Positions 1-10,793 are shown, counted from the stretch's first letter. The stretch is DNA of 64,000 bases from Pseudoclavibacter caeni (GCF_008831125.1 NZ_WBKA01000002.1:124001-188000); one strand, 5' to 3'. Numbers and translations are program-made. The notes: generated from the sequence alone by a model not told the origin.

Positions 1-330
1 CTCGCCGCCTGGCTCGTGCTCAGTCTGGGCGTGCCCGTGACGCTCGAGGCCGCCGACTCGCCCATATCGATCGCCGAGGTGGCGCTCACCCGCGCCGACG
101 GGGACATCACACTGATCGGCGACCCTGCTGCCGGGGTCACCCGTCTGCGGCTGCCGGACCTGCCCGAGCAGCATCTGCCGCTCACGCAGCGCACGGCCGC
201 GGAGTGTCTCTCCGAGGAGCTGCGCCGCCTCGACCAGGATCGCGTCTACGGCGACGTGCTGCGCCGCGGGCTGCCCCTGCTCGACGGCGGGCCACTGCGC
301 GACGCCGATGAGGACGGCCGCCATGTATGA
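1..330 (+). CDS. opcA: OpcA, glucose-6-phosphate dehydrogenase assembly protein (3' part only)
   Basis: The frame is open from the first base and ends at TGA 328-330, so this is the last 109 codons of a gene that starts outside the window. OpcA is an actinobacterial partner of glucose-6-phosphate dehydrogenase (Zwf), needed for its assembly or redox control. The visible part has the family's C-terminal strand-rich section, with 'ISIAEVALTRADGDITLIG' near the start and an acidic 'LSEELRRLD' helix before the end. It runs directly into pgl with a short overlap, as expected for a zwf-opcA-pgl block of the oxidative pentose phosphate pathway. The assignment rests on this short C-terminus and the neighbour. 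Confidence 0.85.
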   Translation, partial: LAAWLVLSLGVPVTLEAADSPISIAEVALTRADGDITLIGDPAAGVTRLRLPDLPEQHLPLTQRTAAECLSEELRRLDQDRVYGDVLRRGLPLLDGGPLRDADEDGRHV

Positions 331-1093
331 CGCACAGCAGGCGGGTGACGGAACAGGAGACAGGGCAGACCAGGCGGGCGACGGACCGAGCCGGGACGCG
401 TCCCCCGGGATCTGGCGGCATCTGGTCGCGCCCACGCCGGAGGCGGCCGTCGCCGCGGCGACCCGGGCGGTGCTGCTCGGCGTGCGCGACCGGCTCGCCG
501 CCGGAGCCGACCGGGTCACGGTGGGGTTGACCGGGGGCGGCGCGGGGTCGGCGATCACCCGGGCGCTCGGCGATGTCGCGGACGCGCCCTGGGACCGCGT
601 CGACCTGTGGTACGGCGACGAGCGCTGGGTGCGTGTGGACGACCCCGAGCGCAACGACGCCGTGGCGCGGGACGTCCTCCGACGGCATCCGGACGGCATC
701 GGCCGCGCCCGCCTGCACCCGGCCCCACAGCCGGCCGCGGGTTCGAACGACCCCGACGTCGCGGCCCGAGCCCTCGCCGCGGATCTGCCCGACCGGTTCG
801 ACGTGCTCGTGCTGGGCGTCGGCCCGGACGGCCATGTGGCGTCGCTGTTCCCCGACCGTGCCTGGGCCGTCGACCCGGCCGCCGACGCCTTCGCGGTGCG
901 CGACAGCCCGAAGCCTCCGCTGGTGCGGCTGACCGTGTCGATGGCGATGATCCGCCGCTCACGCCGGGTCGTACTCGTCGCCGTCGGCGCCGCGAAGGCG
1001 GCCGCGGTGCGGGGCGTGCTCGCCGGTGACCCCGCGCTGCCCGCCATGCACGCGACGGGGGTGGAGTCGACGCTGCTGGTCTCCACTGCCTGA
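323..1093 (+). CDS. pgl: 6-phosphogluconolactonase
   Basis: The 256-residue product hydrolyses 6-phosphogluconolactone to 6-phosphogluconate in the cytosol, the second step of the oxidative pentose phosphate pathway. Family motifs are visible in order: 'VTVGLTGGGAGSA' (sugar-phosphate loop), 'DLWYGDERWV' and 'LGVGPDGHVASLFP', the last being close to the signature of the Pgl/NagB-like fold. I chose ATG 323 because GAGGA lies 8 bases upstream. ATG 308 is in frame but has no comparable ribosome site. The start overlaps the opcA stop by 8 bases, so the two are translationally coupled. The first 30 or so residues are Asp/Gly-rich and look disordered. The stop is followed by 192 bases with no gene before the convergent MFS gene. 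Confidence 0.93.
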   Translation: MYDAQQAGDGTGDRADQAGDGPSRDASPGIWRHLVAPTPEAAVAAATRAVLLGVRDRLAAGADRVTVGLTGGGAGSAITRALGDVADAPWDRVDLWYGDERWVRVDDPERNDAVARDVLRRHPDGIGRARLHPAPQPAAGSNDPDVAARALAADLPDRFDVLVLGVGPDGHVASLFPDRAWAVDPAADAFAVRDSPKPPLVRLTVSMAMIRRSRRVVLVAVGAAKAAAVRGVLAGDPALPAMHATGVESTLLVSTA

Positions 1094-1285
1094 GCATCCG
1101 CTGGGCATGGGCAAGACCGAGCATCAGCAGGATGTCGCGAGGTGGGGCATCCCAGACGTCGTGGCAAGGGCGGCGGTCAGTCGTCGCCATGCCGGGCCTC
1201 TGCGAAGTGTCACGGGGTGAGCGTCTGCCACAACGTCGCCGGACAAGGCCTCGCAGGTCGTCGCGGACGAGCGAGCGGCCGACGC

Positions 1286-2515
1286 TCAGCGCAGGCCGGC
1301 GATCGACCGCGATTCCGGGGCGCACACGAGTGCCGAGAGCGCGGCGAGCAGCGCGCACACCGCCATCGTCACCGCGACGGTCGTCAGAGAGACCGAGCCG
1401 GTGATCGTCACGATCGGTGAGACCAGGGCGGCCATCCCGTACTGCAGGGCGCCCATGACGGCGCTCGCCATGCCGGCGCCGCGGCCGTGCCGGGCGAGCC
1501 CCAAGGTCATGCTGTTGGCCATGATGAGCGGGAACGGCGCGCCGACCAGGCAGGCCAGCACGAGCAGCAGCCACAGCGGGGGCAGCGTCCCGCCCCAGGC
1601 GAGCACGACCACGAGCAGCGCCCCGGCCATGACGACGTCGATCAGCAGCCCGCCGATGAGCAGCCGCCACATCGCGACCCGGCGCACGAGCCGGGTGTTC
1701 AGAGATCCGGCGACGAGTGTGCACACCGCGAACACCGCCATGCACAGGGCGAACCGGGTGCTGTCGAGCCCGTAGAGCAGCTGCAGCACCACCGACGAGC
1801 TGGAGATCCAGGTGAACAGCACGCCGAAACCGAAGACCTGTGAGAGGGTGAAGCCCAGGAACGACCGGTCGCGCAGCACCGTGGCCGTCGACCGGGCGAG
1901 GGCCCGCATCCCGCCGACGAGTCGGCGCTCGCCCGGCAGCGACTCGCCCAGCACGAGGACGCTCGCCACGAGCATCAGCGCGGCGATGCCGGTCAGCACG
2001 AGCAGCACGCCACGCCAGCCGATCAGGCCGATGAGCAGCCCCCCGAGGACCGGAGCGAGGACCGGGGCGAGCCCGTTGACGATGCCGATGAACCCGAACA
2101 GCCGGGCCAGCTCGACGCCACCGCTCACATCTCGGGCGATGGCCCGGCCGATCACGACGCCGGCGCTGCCGGTGAACCCCTGCACGAACCGCCACACGGT
2201 CAGCCAGGTGATGTCGGGCGCCAGCGCCGCCAGCAGGCTCGCGACGGCGAACACGGCGCCGGCGGCGACGAGCGGGCCGCGCCGGCCGACGATGTCGGAC
2301 AGCGGCCCCCAGACGAGCTGGCCGAGCCCCATGCCGACCATGAACAGCGACAGGGTCAGCTGCACGGCCCCGCTGGAGGCGTGCAGGTGCTCGGCCACCT
2401 GGGGGAAGCCGGGCAGGTACATGTCGGTCGCGAGCGGACCGACCATGCTCAGCAGCCCGAGCGTGCCGATGAGCGCCGGGCCGTACTTCGGCGCCGACGG
2501 ATGCAGTGAGGCCAC
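1286..2515 (-). CDS. Bcr/CflA-type multidrug efflux MFS transporter
   Basis: This 409-residue membrane protein has about twelve hydrophobic segments and belongs to the major facilitator superfamily, DHA1 group. The Bcr/CflA hallmark 'LATDMYLPGFP' is at residues 28-38 in the first helix, and motif A (GPLSDIVGRRGP) is near residues 70-81 in the loop after helix 2. Members export drugs such as bicyclomycin or sulphonamides, or cysteine, by proton antiport; the substrate here cannot be read from sequence. The start is GTG 2513-2515, only 7 bases after the secG stop, so it is probably co-transcribed with secG. A weak GAGCG/CGCTC stem (1273-1287) reaches into its stop codon and may help end transcription. 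Confidence 0.85.
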   Translation of the reverse strand: MASLHPSAPKYGPALIGTLGLLSMVGPLATDMYLPGFPQVAEHLHASSGAVQLTLSLFMVGMGLGQLVWGPLSDIVGRRGPLVAAGAVFAVASLLAALAPDITWLTVWRFVQGFTGSAGVVIGRAIARDVSGGVELARLFGFIGIVNGLAPVLAPVLGGLLIGLIGWRGVLLVLTGIAALMLVASVLVLGESLPGERRLVGGMRALARSTATVLRDRSFLGFTLSQVFGFGVLFTWISSSSVVLQLLYGLDSTRFALCMAVFAVCTLVAGSLNTRLVRRVAMWRLLIGGLLIDVVMAGALLVVVLAWGGTLPPLWLLLVLACLVGAPFPLIMANSMTLGLARHGRGAGMASAVMGALQYGMAALVSPIVTITGSVSLTTVAVTMAVCALLAALSALVCAPESRSIAGLR

Positions 2516-2522
2516 TGCGGGA

Positions 2523-2771
2523 TCAGATCTGGTTGAAGCGCACGAGAAGGCCGATGCCCACGATGCTCAGGAACCAGATGGTCGAGACGACGATCGTGAT
2601 GCGGTTCAGGTTGCGCTGGGCGACGCCCGACGCGTTGAAGCTGCTGGTGGTGCCGCCGCCGAACATGTCGCTCAGCCCGCCACCGCGCCCCTTGTGCAGC
2701 AGGATCAGCATCGTCAGCAGGATGCTGGTCAGCGCGAGGAGCACGTTGAGCGTGATGATGAGAGCAGTCAC
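2523..2771 (-). CDS. secG: Preprotein translocase subunit SecG
   Basis: The 82-residue product has two transmembrane helices (about residues 4-25 and 55-75) joined by a cytoplasmic loop carrying 'LHKGRGGGLSDMFGG', the conserved SecG loop. SecG joins SecY and SecE in the protein-conducting channel and assists SecA-driven export. The start is GTG 2769-2771, with GGAAGG upstream. Its place directly after gap-pgk-tpiA is the usual actinobacterial order. A strong promoter lies in the 66-base gap to tpiA, so it need not depend on the glycolytic transcript. Confidence 0.92.
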   Translation of the reverse strand: MTALIITLNVLLALTSILLTMLILLHKGRGGGLSDMFGGGTTSSFNASGVAQRNLNRITIVVSTIWFLSIVGIGLLVRFNQI

Positions 2772-2826
2772 AGTGGCCTTCCGTTCGATGCCGCGGGAGG
2801 ACGGACCTCGAGGCGGCGACAGTGCG

Positions 2827-2855
2827 AGTATACCGGGCTAGTCCCGCGCGGTCAC
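2827..2855 (-). promoter_or_regulatory. Promoter of secG
   Basis: On the minus strand TATACT (2832-2827) is a near-consensus -10 element, and GTGACC lies 17 bases upstream (2855-2850) inside the 3' end of tpiA. Predicted transcription begins about 50 bases before the secG GTG. This would let secG and the MFS gene be expressed apart from the glycolytic operon. Confidence 0.6.
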
Positions 2856-3688
2856 GACATGGCTGCGGAACCGGGCGATGTCGGCGAAGCTGCGGGCGTC
2901 GAGGCTGGCCCCGCCGACGAGCGCGCCGTCGATGTCCGGCTCGGCGAGGAAGCCGGCGACGTTCCCGACCGCGACGGACCCGCCGTACAGGATGCGCGTC
3001 GCGTCCGCGAGCCGGTCGGCCCGGTCGGCGCCGAGCGGGCCGGCGAGTCGCTCGGCGATCGTCTCACGCAGCCGGCCGATCACCTGCTGCGCCTGACCGG
3101 GAGTCGCGGCGTGGCCGCTGCCGATCGCCCAGACCGGCTCGTAGGCGACAACGATCTCGGCCGCCTCGTCGCCGAGCCGGTCGGCGATGCCGTCGAGCAC
3201 AGCCGCCAGCTGGGCCACAGGCACGGCTGCCGGCCCCTGCTGTTCGAGGTCCTCGGCCGTCTCACCGACGCAGATCACGGGGACGAGGCCGTGACGCAGC
3301 GCGGCCTGCGCCTTCGCGGCGACGACCGCGTCGTCCTCGTGGTGGTACGCGCGCCGCTCGGAGTGGCCGACGATGACGTAGTCACAGTCGAGGCGGGCGA
3401 GGAACGCCCCGGAGATCTCCCCGGTGTACGCGCCCTCGTCATGCGTCGACAGGTCCTGCGCCCCATAGCGGATGTGCAGGTGATCGGCCGCCACGAGTGA
3501 CTGGACGCTGCGCAGATCGGTGAACGGCGGGAACACGGCGACCTCGACGTCGTCGAAGTCGTGGCCGGCGTCCTTGAGCGTCCACGCGACCTTCTGCACG
3601 AGCGCGATCGCGTGCAGGTGGTCGATGTTCATCTTCCAGTTGCCGGCGATGAGCGGCCGGCGACCGGCGACCCGGGTGGCGTGCGCCA

Positions 3689-3689
<1 letters not shown>
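2838..3689 (-). CDS. tpiA: Triosephosphate isomerase
   Basis: The 283-residue enzyme interconverts dihydroxyacetone phosphate and glyceraldehyde 3-phosphate. The substrate loop GNWKMN is at residues 16-21, the catalytic histidine sits in 'VGHSERR' (His109) and the catalytic glutamate in 'AYEPVWAIG' (Glu184). 'YGGSV' near the C-terminus binds phosphate. It is somewhat longer than the usual 250-260 residues because of a short N-terminal extension and an added segment around 'RLAGPLGADRADRLADAT'. The ATG shares one base with the pgk stop (TGATG), so translation is coupled. Confidence 0.97.
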
Positions 3690-4909
<1,220 letters not shown>

Positions 4910-4912
4910 GGC

Positions 4913-5923
4913 TCAGCTCAGCTTCGAGGCGACGAGGTTCGCGAGATCGACGACCCGGTTGGAGTAGCCGTACTCGTTGTCGTACCAGCCGACGAGCTTC
5001 ACCGTGGTGCCGATGACGCGCACGAGCGGCACGTCGAAGATCGTGGAGTAGGTGCTGCCGACGATGTCACTGGAGACGATCGGGGCCTCGCTGTACTGCA
5101 GGTAGCCCTTGAGGGTCGTCTCGGCGGCCTGCCGGTAGAGGGCGAGGATGTCGTCGACCGAGACCCGCTGCGAGGACTCGATGGTCACGTCGGTCAGCGA
5201 CCCGTCGGGCACGGGCACGCGCACCGCGAACCCGTCGAGGCGACCCTTGAGCTCGGGGATCACCAGCCCGATCGCCTTGGCGGCGCCGGTGGTGGTGGGC
5301 ACGATGTTGACCGCGGCGGCGCGGGCGCGGCGCAGATCCTTGTGTTTGTTGTCGACGAGGCGCTGGTCGCCGGTGTAGGCGTGCACGGTGGTCATCAGGC
5401 CGCGCTCGATGCCGAACTCGTCGAGGAAGGGCTTGACGAGCGGGGCGAGGCAGTTCGTGGTGCACGAGGCGTTCGAGATGACGTCGTGGCGCTCGGGATC
5501 GTACTGGCCGTCGTTGACGCCCATGACGAAGGTGCCGTCCTCGTGCTTGGCGGGGGCGGTGATGATCACCTTGCGGGCGCCCGCCTCGATGTGTGCGCGG
5601 GCCTTGTCCGCGTCGTTGAACTTGCCCGTGCTCTCGATGACGATGTCGACGCCCAGGTCGCCCCAGCCGAGCTCCCTCGGGTCACGCGCGCTGAGCGCGG
5701 TGATGCGGCGGCCGTCGATGACCAGGTGGCCTTCCTCGGCGCTGACCTCGTGATCCCAGATGCCTTGCACGGAGTCGTACTTGAGCAGGTGTGCCTGAGT
5801 CTCCAGGTCTCGCAGGTCGTTCGCGGCGACGATCTCGAAGTCAGTCTCCCCCCGATCGATGGCGGCGCGCAGGACCATTCTGCCGATGCGCCCGAATCCG
5901 TTGATCCCGACTCGAACTGTCAC
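4913..5923 (-). CDS. gap: Glyceraldehyde-3-phosphate dehydrogenase, type I
   Basis: The 336-residue enzyme oxidises and phosphorylates glyceraldehyde 3-phosphate using NAD(P)+. The Rossmann motif 'INGFGRIGR' is at the N-terminus, the catalytic cysteine is Cys154 in 'SNASCTTNC', and its partner is His181 in 'TTVHAYTGDQ'. Asn35-Asp36 follows the second strand, which fits an NAD-preferring enzyme. The start is GTG 5921-5923 with AAGGAGAG 8 bases upstream. It leads the gap-pgk-tpiA operon. Its 5' region has a -10 box with an inverted repeat at the predicted transcription start. Confidence 0.98.
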   Translation of the reverse strand: MTVRVGINGFGRIGRMVLRAAIDRGETDFEIVAANDLRDLETQAHLLKYDSVQGIWDHEVSAEEGHLVIDGRRITALSARDPRELGWGDLGVDIVIESTGKFNDADKARAHIEAGARKVIITAPAKHEDGTFVMGVNDGQYDPERHDVISNASCTTNCLAPLVKPFLDEFGIERGLMTTVHAYTGDQRLVDNKHKDLRRARAAAVNIVPTTTGAAKAIGLVIPELKGRLDGFAVRVPVPDGSLTDVTIESSQRVSVDDILALYRQAAETTLKGYLQYSEAPIVSSDIVGSTYSTIFDVPLVRVIGTTVKLVGWYDNEYGYSNRVVDLANLVASKLS

Positions 5924-6014
5924 GAGTGCTCTCCTTCGTCATCCACGCGCTGCGTCGCGCGTCGTTCGCGGTGCGCCGCACACGGGGGACTCCTCGTCGC
6001 GTGCGGAGCTCGGT

Positions 6015-6045
6015 GCGTCCGAATGGCGGACGCGTGGTCATTCTA
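6015..6045 (-). promoter_or_regulatory. gap promoter -10 with inverted repeat at the start site
   Basis: TAGAAT (6045-6040, minus strand) is a good -10 element. Immediately downstream, where transcription should begin, lies GCGTCC-N7-GGACGC (6033-6015), a perfect 6+6 inverted repeat with a 19-base span. Its position from about +1 is typical of a repressor operator or a 5'-end stem-loop. No clear -35 is visible. The regulator is unknown. Confidence 0.5.
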
Positions 6046-6212
6046 CTGGAGGCGGCCGGACCGCGCGTGAACCGGGCTGGAACGGCGGGCCGGACCGTCG
6101 CCCCGCGGAGTCGGGACGACCGGAGGCGGGACGGTCTGGAGACGGGACGGACAGAAGGCGAGATGCCCCGCGTGCGCGCAGGCCCGGAGGTGCGAAGACC
6201 AGCGGGGACGAG

Positions 6213-6247
6213 ACGACCCCCGGCTCCGCGGGGAGCTCGGGGGTCGT
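6213..6247 (-). terminator. Stem-loop terminator after sodA
   Basis: A 10-bp outer stem (6213-6222 with 6238-6247) and a 5-bp inner stem (6223-6227 with 6232-6236) enclose a 4-base loop with one bulged base. It starts 27 bases after the sodA stop. There is no T-run after it, as is common for actinobacterial terminators. Confidence 0.65.
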
Positions 6248-6274
6248 GCGGGGGGCTGATCCGGGTCAGCGGGC

Positions 6275-6895
6275 TCAGCGGGCGATGAGCCCCTGGGTGC
6301 CGGCCTTGGCCGCGGCGAAGCGCTCGGCGACGTTCTGCCAGTTGGCGATCGTCCAGATGGCCTTCACGTAGTCGGCCTTCACGTTGAGGTAGTCGAGGTA
6401 GTAGGCGTGCTCCCACATGTCGACGAGGAACACCGGCACGGTGGCGGCCGCGTGGTTCGACTGGTGATCGTGCAGCTGCTCGATGACGAGCCGCTGGCCG
6501 AGCGAGTCCCACGACAGCGCGGCCCAGCCGGAGCCCTGGATGCCGAGGGCGGCGGCGGCGAACTGTGCCTGGAACTTCTCGAACGAGCCGAAGAACTCGG
6601 TGATGGCGGCGGCGAGCTCGCCCTCGGGGCGCTGCTCGTCGGGGCCCAGGTTCGTCCAGAAGATGGTGTGGTTAACGTGGCCGGCCAGGTTGAAGGCCAG
6701 GTCCTTCTCGAGCTGGTTGATCGCGCCGAAGTCGTTCGCGTCACGAGCGGCGGCGAGCTTGTCGAGCGCGGCGTTGGCGCCCTTCACGTAGTTCGCATGG
6801 TGCTTGTCATGGTGCAGCTCCATGATCTTGCCGCTGATCGCGGGCTCGAGCGCCGAGTAGTCGTAGGGCAGGTCCGGCAGGGTGTACACAGGCAT
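6275..6895 (-). CDS. sodA: Superoxide dismutase, Fe/Mn family
   Basis: The 206-residue cytosolic enzyme dismutates superoxide. Metal ligands are visible: a His in 'LHHDKHH' (about residue 28), His76 in 'NHTIFW', and Asp159 and His163 in 'DMWEHAYY'. The segment 'LHDHQSNH' carries the DHQ motif seen in actinobacterial Fe- or Mn-SODs, so the metal cannot be decided from sequence alone. GAGGAGAAG precedes the ATG by 2-3 bases. It is a single-gene unit with its own -10 box upstream and a stem-loop terminator downstream. Confidence 0.97.
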   Translation of the reverse strand: MPVYTLPDLPYDYSALEPAISGKIMELHHDKHHANYVKGANAALDKLAAARDANDFGAINQLEKDLAFNLAGHVNHTIFWTNLGPDEQRPEGELAAAITEFFGSFEKFQAQFAAAALGIQGSGWAALSWDSLGQRLVIEQLHDHQSNHAAATVPVFLVDMWEHAYYLDYLNVKADYVKAIWTIANWQNVAERFAAAKAGTQGLIAR

Positions 6896-6947
6896 GACTT
6901 CTCCTCACAGTGGATGCGACGGCCGCGTCGACCGCCGTCGTCACCAG

Positions 6948-6953
6948 AGTGTA
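6948..6953 (-). promoter_or_regulatory. -10 element of sodA
   Basis: TACACT (6953-6948, minus strand) matches the T-A-N3-T pattern of the other promoters in the window. It would give a leader of about 45 bases carrying the ribosome site. No -35 consensus is visible. An 8-bp palindrome, AACATGTT, lies further upstream near 6999-7006 and may be a regulator site or chance. Confidence 0.4.
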
Positions 6954-7026
6954 GTAGTGCCTCGCCTCATCCCCAGCGGCTCGCCGACGCTTGTCGCAAC
7001 ATGTTCTCCCAGCGCGAAACCCGGGT

Positions 7027-7989
7027 TCAGCGGGCGTTTTCCGGCACGTTCGCCCGCGTGTCGGGCACGCCCAGCTCCCGGGCGCGGCGATCCGCCATCG
7101 CGAGCAGGCGGCGGATGCGGCCAGCCACCGCGTCCTTGGTCAGCTGCGGGTCGGCGAGATGGCCGAGCTCGTCCAGGCTCGCCTGCCGGTAGGTCAGCCG
7201 GAGCCGCCCGGCCGCGCGCAGATGGTCCGGCACGTCGTCACCCAAGATCTCCAGCGCCCGCTCGACCCGGGCGCTCGCCGCGACGGCCGCCTGCGCCGAG
7301 CGGCGCAGGTTCGCGTCGTCGAAGTTCACCAGCCGGTTCACGTTCGCGCGCAGCTCGCGGCGGTGGCGCGCCTCCTGCCACTCGGCGAGCGTGTGCCGCG
7401 CGCCAAGCCGCTCGAGCATCCCCGCGACTGCCTCGGGCTCGCGCACGACGACCCGGTGGGCGCCGCGCACCTCGCGGGCCTTCGCGGCGACGCCGAGCCG
7501 GCGAGCCGTGCCGACGAGCGCCATCGCGGCCTCCCCGACCGGGCAGGCGACCTCGAGCGCACAGCTGCGGCCAGGATCCGACAGCGAGCCGGCGGCGAGG
7601 AACGCGCCGCGCCACACGGCCGCGGAGATCTCCGGCGACCCGTTGACCAGGGCACTCGGCAGCCCGCGGACGGGCCGGTTGCGGCTGTCGATCATGCCTG
7701 TCTGCCGGGCGAGGACCTCGCCGCCGCGGGGCACCCGCAGCACATGCTCGCCGGGGCGGCCGATGCTGTCGACCGGTTGGGCCGGGGCACCGTACAGCTC
7801 CACGAGACCGCGCCGCACCCGCTCGGCGAGATCGGGCGAGTCCACCGCGACCTCGACGACGATGCGCCCCGAGATGTGGTGCAGCCCGCCGGCGAAGCGC
7901 AGGATGGTGGCGAGCTCCGCGGCCCGCTGCCGTCCGGTCTGGTATCGGTGCCTCATGAGCTCCTGTTTCACTTGGGCTGTCAATGGCAC
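7027..7989 (-). CDS. whiA: WhiA, sporulation/cell-division regulator
   Basis: The 320-residue protein has the WhiA layout: an N-terminal domain beginning '[12 protein letters not shown]', a LAGLIDADG-like core ('[15 protein letters not shown]', '[10 protein letters not shown]') without endonuclease catalytic residues, and a C-terminal helix-turn-helix around '[19 protein letters not shown]'. In Streptomyces WhiA activates sporulation septation genes; in non-sporulating actinobacteria it is linked to division and is usually kept next to rapZ and uvrC, as here. It follows rapZ by 6 bases and is the last gene of the uvrBAC-rapZ-whiA block. Confidence 0.96.
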   Translation of the reverse strand: MPLTAQVKQELMRHRYQTGRQRAAELATILRFAGGLHHISGRIVVEVAVDSPDLAERVRRGLVELYGAPAQPVDSIGRPGEHVLRVPRGGEVLARQTGMIDSRNRPVRGLPSALVNGSPEISAAVWRGAFLAAGSLSDPGRSCALEVACPVGEAAMALVGTARRLGVAAKAREVRGAHRVVVREPEAVAGMLERLGARHTLAEWQEARHRRELRANVNRLVNFDDANLRRSAQAAVAASARVERALEILGDDVPDHLRAAGRLRLTYRQASLDELGHLADPQLTKDAVAGRIRRLLAMADRRARELGVPDTRANVPENAR

Positions 7990-7995
7990 CGCGCG

Positions 7996-8913
7996 TCATT
8001 CCTTTCCGAGGTCTCGATGGGTCACTTCGACGTTGAGGTCGGGATTGCGCCGCAGGCGTCGGGCCATCTCGTTCGCCATGGCGACCGAGCGGTGCTTGCC
8101 GCCGGTGCAGCCGAACGCGAACATCGCATGGCGCTTGTTCTCGCGGAGGTATCCCTCGAGCACCGTGGTGAGCACGTGCTCGTAGTCGGCCAGGAAGCGC
8201 TGCGCTCCCGGCTGGCCGAGGACATAGTCTCTCACATCCGCGTCCTGCCCGGTGTGCGACCGCAGCTCCTCGACCCAGAACGGGTTCGGCAGGAACCGCA
8301 TGTCGGCCACCATGTCGGCGTCGAGCGGGATGCCGTGCTTGAACCCGAAGCTCGTGACGGTGACGGTGACCCGGTCGGCCTGGCTGCCGCCGAACAGCTC
8401 GTAGCTGCGGTTGGTGAGCTGGTGGACGTTCATCCCAGTCGTGTCGATGATCGTGTCGGCCCGACCGCGCAGGGTCGCGAGCAGCTGCCGCTCGCGCCGG
8501 ATCGCGTCCACCAGCGGCGCCCCGTTCTGCAGCGGGTGCGGCCGGCGCACCTTCTCGAAGCGGCGCACGAGCTCGGCGTCGCTGGCCTCCAGGTACACGA
8601 CGCGCACGGGCACGGCGAGGCCGTGCAGGGCGTCGAGCTGGGCGTCCAGATCGCTGAACAGGGTGCCGCCGCGCACATCGAGCACGACCGCGAGCCGGTC
8701 GATCTCGTGCTCGCCGTCCTGGACGAAGTGCGCGAGGGGCACGAGCATCTTCGGCGGCAGGTTGTCGATGACGTACCAGCCCATGTCCTCCAGCGCGTTG
8801 GCGACGGTGGACCGGCCGGCGCCGGAGAGCCCGGTGAGGATGAGGATCTCGCTGCGCTGGTGCTCGTCAGACTGCTCGGTCACCCGATCGTTCCCGCTCG
8901 CTGTCATGGTCAT
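7996..8913 (-). CDS. rapZ: RapZ/YvcJ-type nucleotide-binding protein
   Basis: The 305-residue protein has a P-loop 'GLSGAGRST' at residues 28-36, with the lysine replaced by arginine as is usual in actinobacterial members, and the C-terminal 'GCTGGKHRSV' motif of the family. In E. coli RapZ is an RNA adaptor controlling glucosamine-6-phosphate synthesis; in Gram-positives the homologue YvcJ binds GTP/ATP and its target is unclear. I used ATG 8913. ATG 8907 and GTG 8883 (with GGGAAC upstream) are also possible. Any of them leaves the start inside the last codons of uvrC, so the two genes overlap by up to 47 bases. Confidence 0.93.
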   Translation of the reverse strand: MTMTASGNDRVTEQSDEHQRSEILILTGLSGAGRSTVANALEDMGWYVIDNLPPKMLVPLAHFVQDGEHEIDRLAVVLDVRGGTLFSDLDAQLDALHGLAVPVRVVYLEASDAELVRRFEKVRRPHPLQNGAPLVDAIRRERQLLATLRGRADTIIDTTGMNVHQLTNRSYELFGGSQADRVTVTVTSFGFKHGIPLDADMVADMRFLPNPFWVEELRSHTGQDADVRDYVLGQPGAQRFLADYEHVLTTVLEGYLRENKRHAMFAFGCTGGKHRSVAMANEMARRLRRNPDLNVEVTHRDLGKE

Positions 8914-10793
8914 CAAGAATAGCCCGATTCCGCCGCTGCCACTCCCCCAGTCTGGCCGCGGTGACCGCGCCGATGCCAGGCACTCCTTCGAGCTCCTCCG
9001 GGGTGGCCCGGGCCACCTGCGCCGGCGAGCCGAAGCGGCGCAGCAGATCACGCGCGCGGCGGGCGCCGACCCCGGGCACGGCGGCCAGATCGGTCTCGTA
9101 TGCCTTCGCCCGCGACCCGCGCTGATAGGTGATCGCGAACCGGTGGGCCTCGTCGCGGATCCGCTGCACCATGAACATCGCCTCGCCGCCACGCGGCAGG
9201 ATGATTGGGAAGTCCTCGCCCGGCAGCCACAGCTCCTCGAGGCGCTTGGCGATGCCGGCCAACGCGATGCGGTCGGCGAGCCCCGCCTCCTCGAGCGCCC
9301 GGTGCGCGGCGGCGACCTGGGGCGCGCCGCCGTCGACGAGGATCAGGTTCGGGAAGTACGAGAACGACTCCCGGCGCGGGTCGCGCTCCCCCGCCGGCCG
9401 GTCCTGCTCGGCCCGCAGATGCGCGAGCCGGCGGCTGATCACCTGGTGGATGCTGCGGGTGTCGTCGTTCGTGCCAACGATGCTGAACTTCCGGTAGTCG
9501 CGCTTCTTCGGCAGCCCATCCTCGAAGACGACCATGGAGGCGACCACGTCGGTGCCCGCCAGGTGCGAGATGTCGTAGCATTCCATCCGCAGGGGCGCCT
9601 CGGCCATCCCGAGGGCGTCGGCGAGCTCGGTGAGCGCCCGAGTGCGCGCGTCGTAGTCGCTGGCCCGCTTCATCCGGTACTGCCGCAGCGCTTCGGCCGC
9701 GTTGGCGGCGACCGTCTGCTGCAGCTGCGCCTTCTCGCCGCGCTGCGGGACGCGCAGGTGCACCGGCCCGCCCCGGCGGCGGCGCAGCAGCTCGGTCACC
9801 GCGGCCTCGTCGGCCGGATGCTCCGGCAGCAGGATCTGCACGGGCACCTCGAACGGCCGGTCGTCGTCGGCGAGGTAGACATGCTGCAGGGCCTGGGCGA
9901 GCAGCTCGGGCCGGGAGACGTCCTCCATCTCCTTGTCGATCAGCCAGGTGCGCACGCCGCGGATGCGGCCGCCGCGCACCCGGAACACGTGCACCGCGGC
10001 GGTCAGCTCGTCCTCGGCGACGCCGAGCACGTCGGCGTTCTCGTGCTCGGGCAGCACCACGGCCGACTCGGCGAGCACCGCCTGCAGCGCCTGCAGCCGG
10101 TCGCGCAGCAGGGCCGCCTCCTCGAAGTCGAGCCGGTCACTCGCCTCCTGCATGCGGGTGCGCAGGTCGCGCTCGACGGAGTGATCCTGCCCGGACATGA
10201 AGCGCACGAGCCGCTCGGCGATCTCGCGGTGCCGTTCGAGCGGCACCCGGCCGACGCACGGCGCCGCGCACCGGCCGATGTCGCCGAGCAGGCAGGGGCG
10301 CCCGGTGCGCTCGGCACGGTGAAGGGTGGACGCCTTGCAGCTGCGCATGGGGAAGACCTTGAGCAGCTGGTCGATCGTGCTGCGCAGCGCGTACACCTTC
10401 ACGTACGGGCCGAAGTAGCGATCGCCGCGGCGGTGCCGGCCGCGGGTGACCATCACGCGCGGGATCTCCTCGGAGAGCGTCACCGCCAGGTACGGGTACG
10501 ACTTGTCGTCCTTGAACTGGACGTTGAAGGGCGGGTCGTACTCCTTGATCCACGTGTACTCGAGCTGCAGCGCCTCGATCTCGCTGCCGACGATCGTCCA
10601 CCTCAGGTCGCGGGCGGTGGTGACCATGCGGCGGGTGCGTTCGTGCAGGGTCTCCAGTGGCGCGAAGTAGCTGCTCAGCCGCTGGCGGAGGTTCTTCGCC
10701 TTGCCGACGTAGAGCACGCGGCCGTGGGCGTCGAGCCAGCGGTACACCCCGGGGCGGTCGGGGATGTCGCCGGTGCGCGGCCGCCAGGCGAGG

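Larger units (their letters stand above)
5924..6274. other. Intergenic region between sodA and gap (351 bp)
   Basis: No gene is seen here. The right part holds a stem-loop terminator for sodA (6213-6247). The left part holds the gap promoter and an inverted repeat (6015-6045), then a leader of roughly 110 bases before gap. The stretch 6060-6210 is very GC-rich and rich in 'GGGAC' and 'CGGGACGG' runs, with no structure I could assign. Confidence 0.6.

Noticed and set aside
1094-1285. Short frames in the pgl-MFS gap (for example one beginning near 1108)
   Set aside because: No ribosome site, no family resemblance and an odd composition; probably non-coding.
7005-7030. LexA-like box (GAAAC/GGGTTC) near the whiA stop and upstream of sodA
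   Set aside because: The half-sites are unequal and the position lies at the whiA 3' end, far from a promoter box with the right spacing.
8914-9192. Longer N-terminus for rapZ running into uvrC
   Set aside because: It would overlap the uvrC helix-hairpin-helix region by hundreds of bases and adds a Pro/Arg-rich sequence unlike the family.
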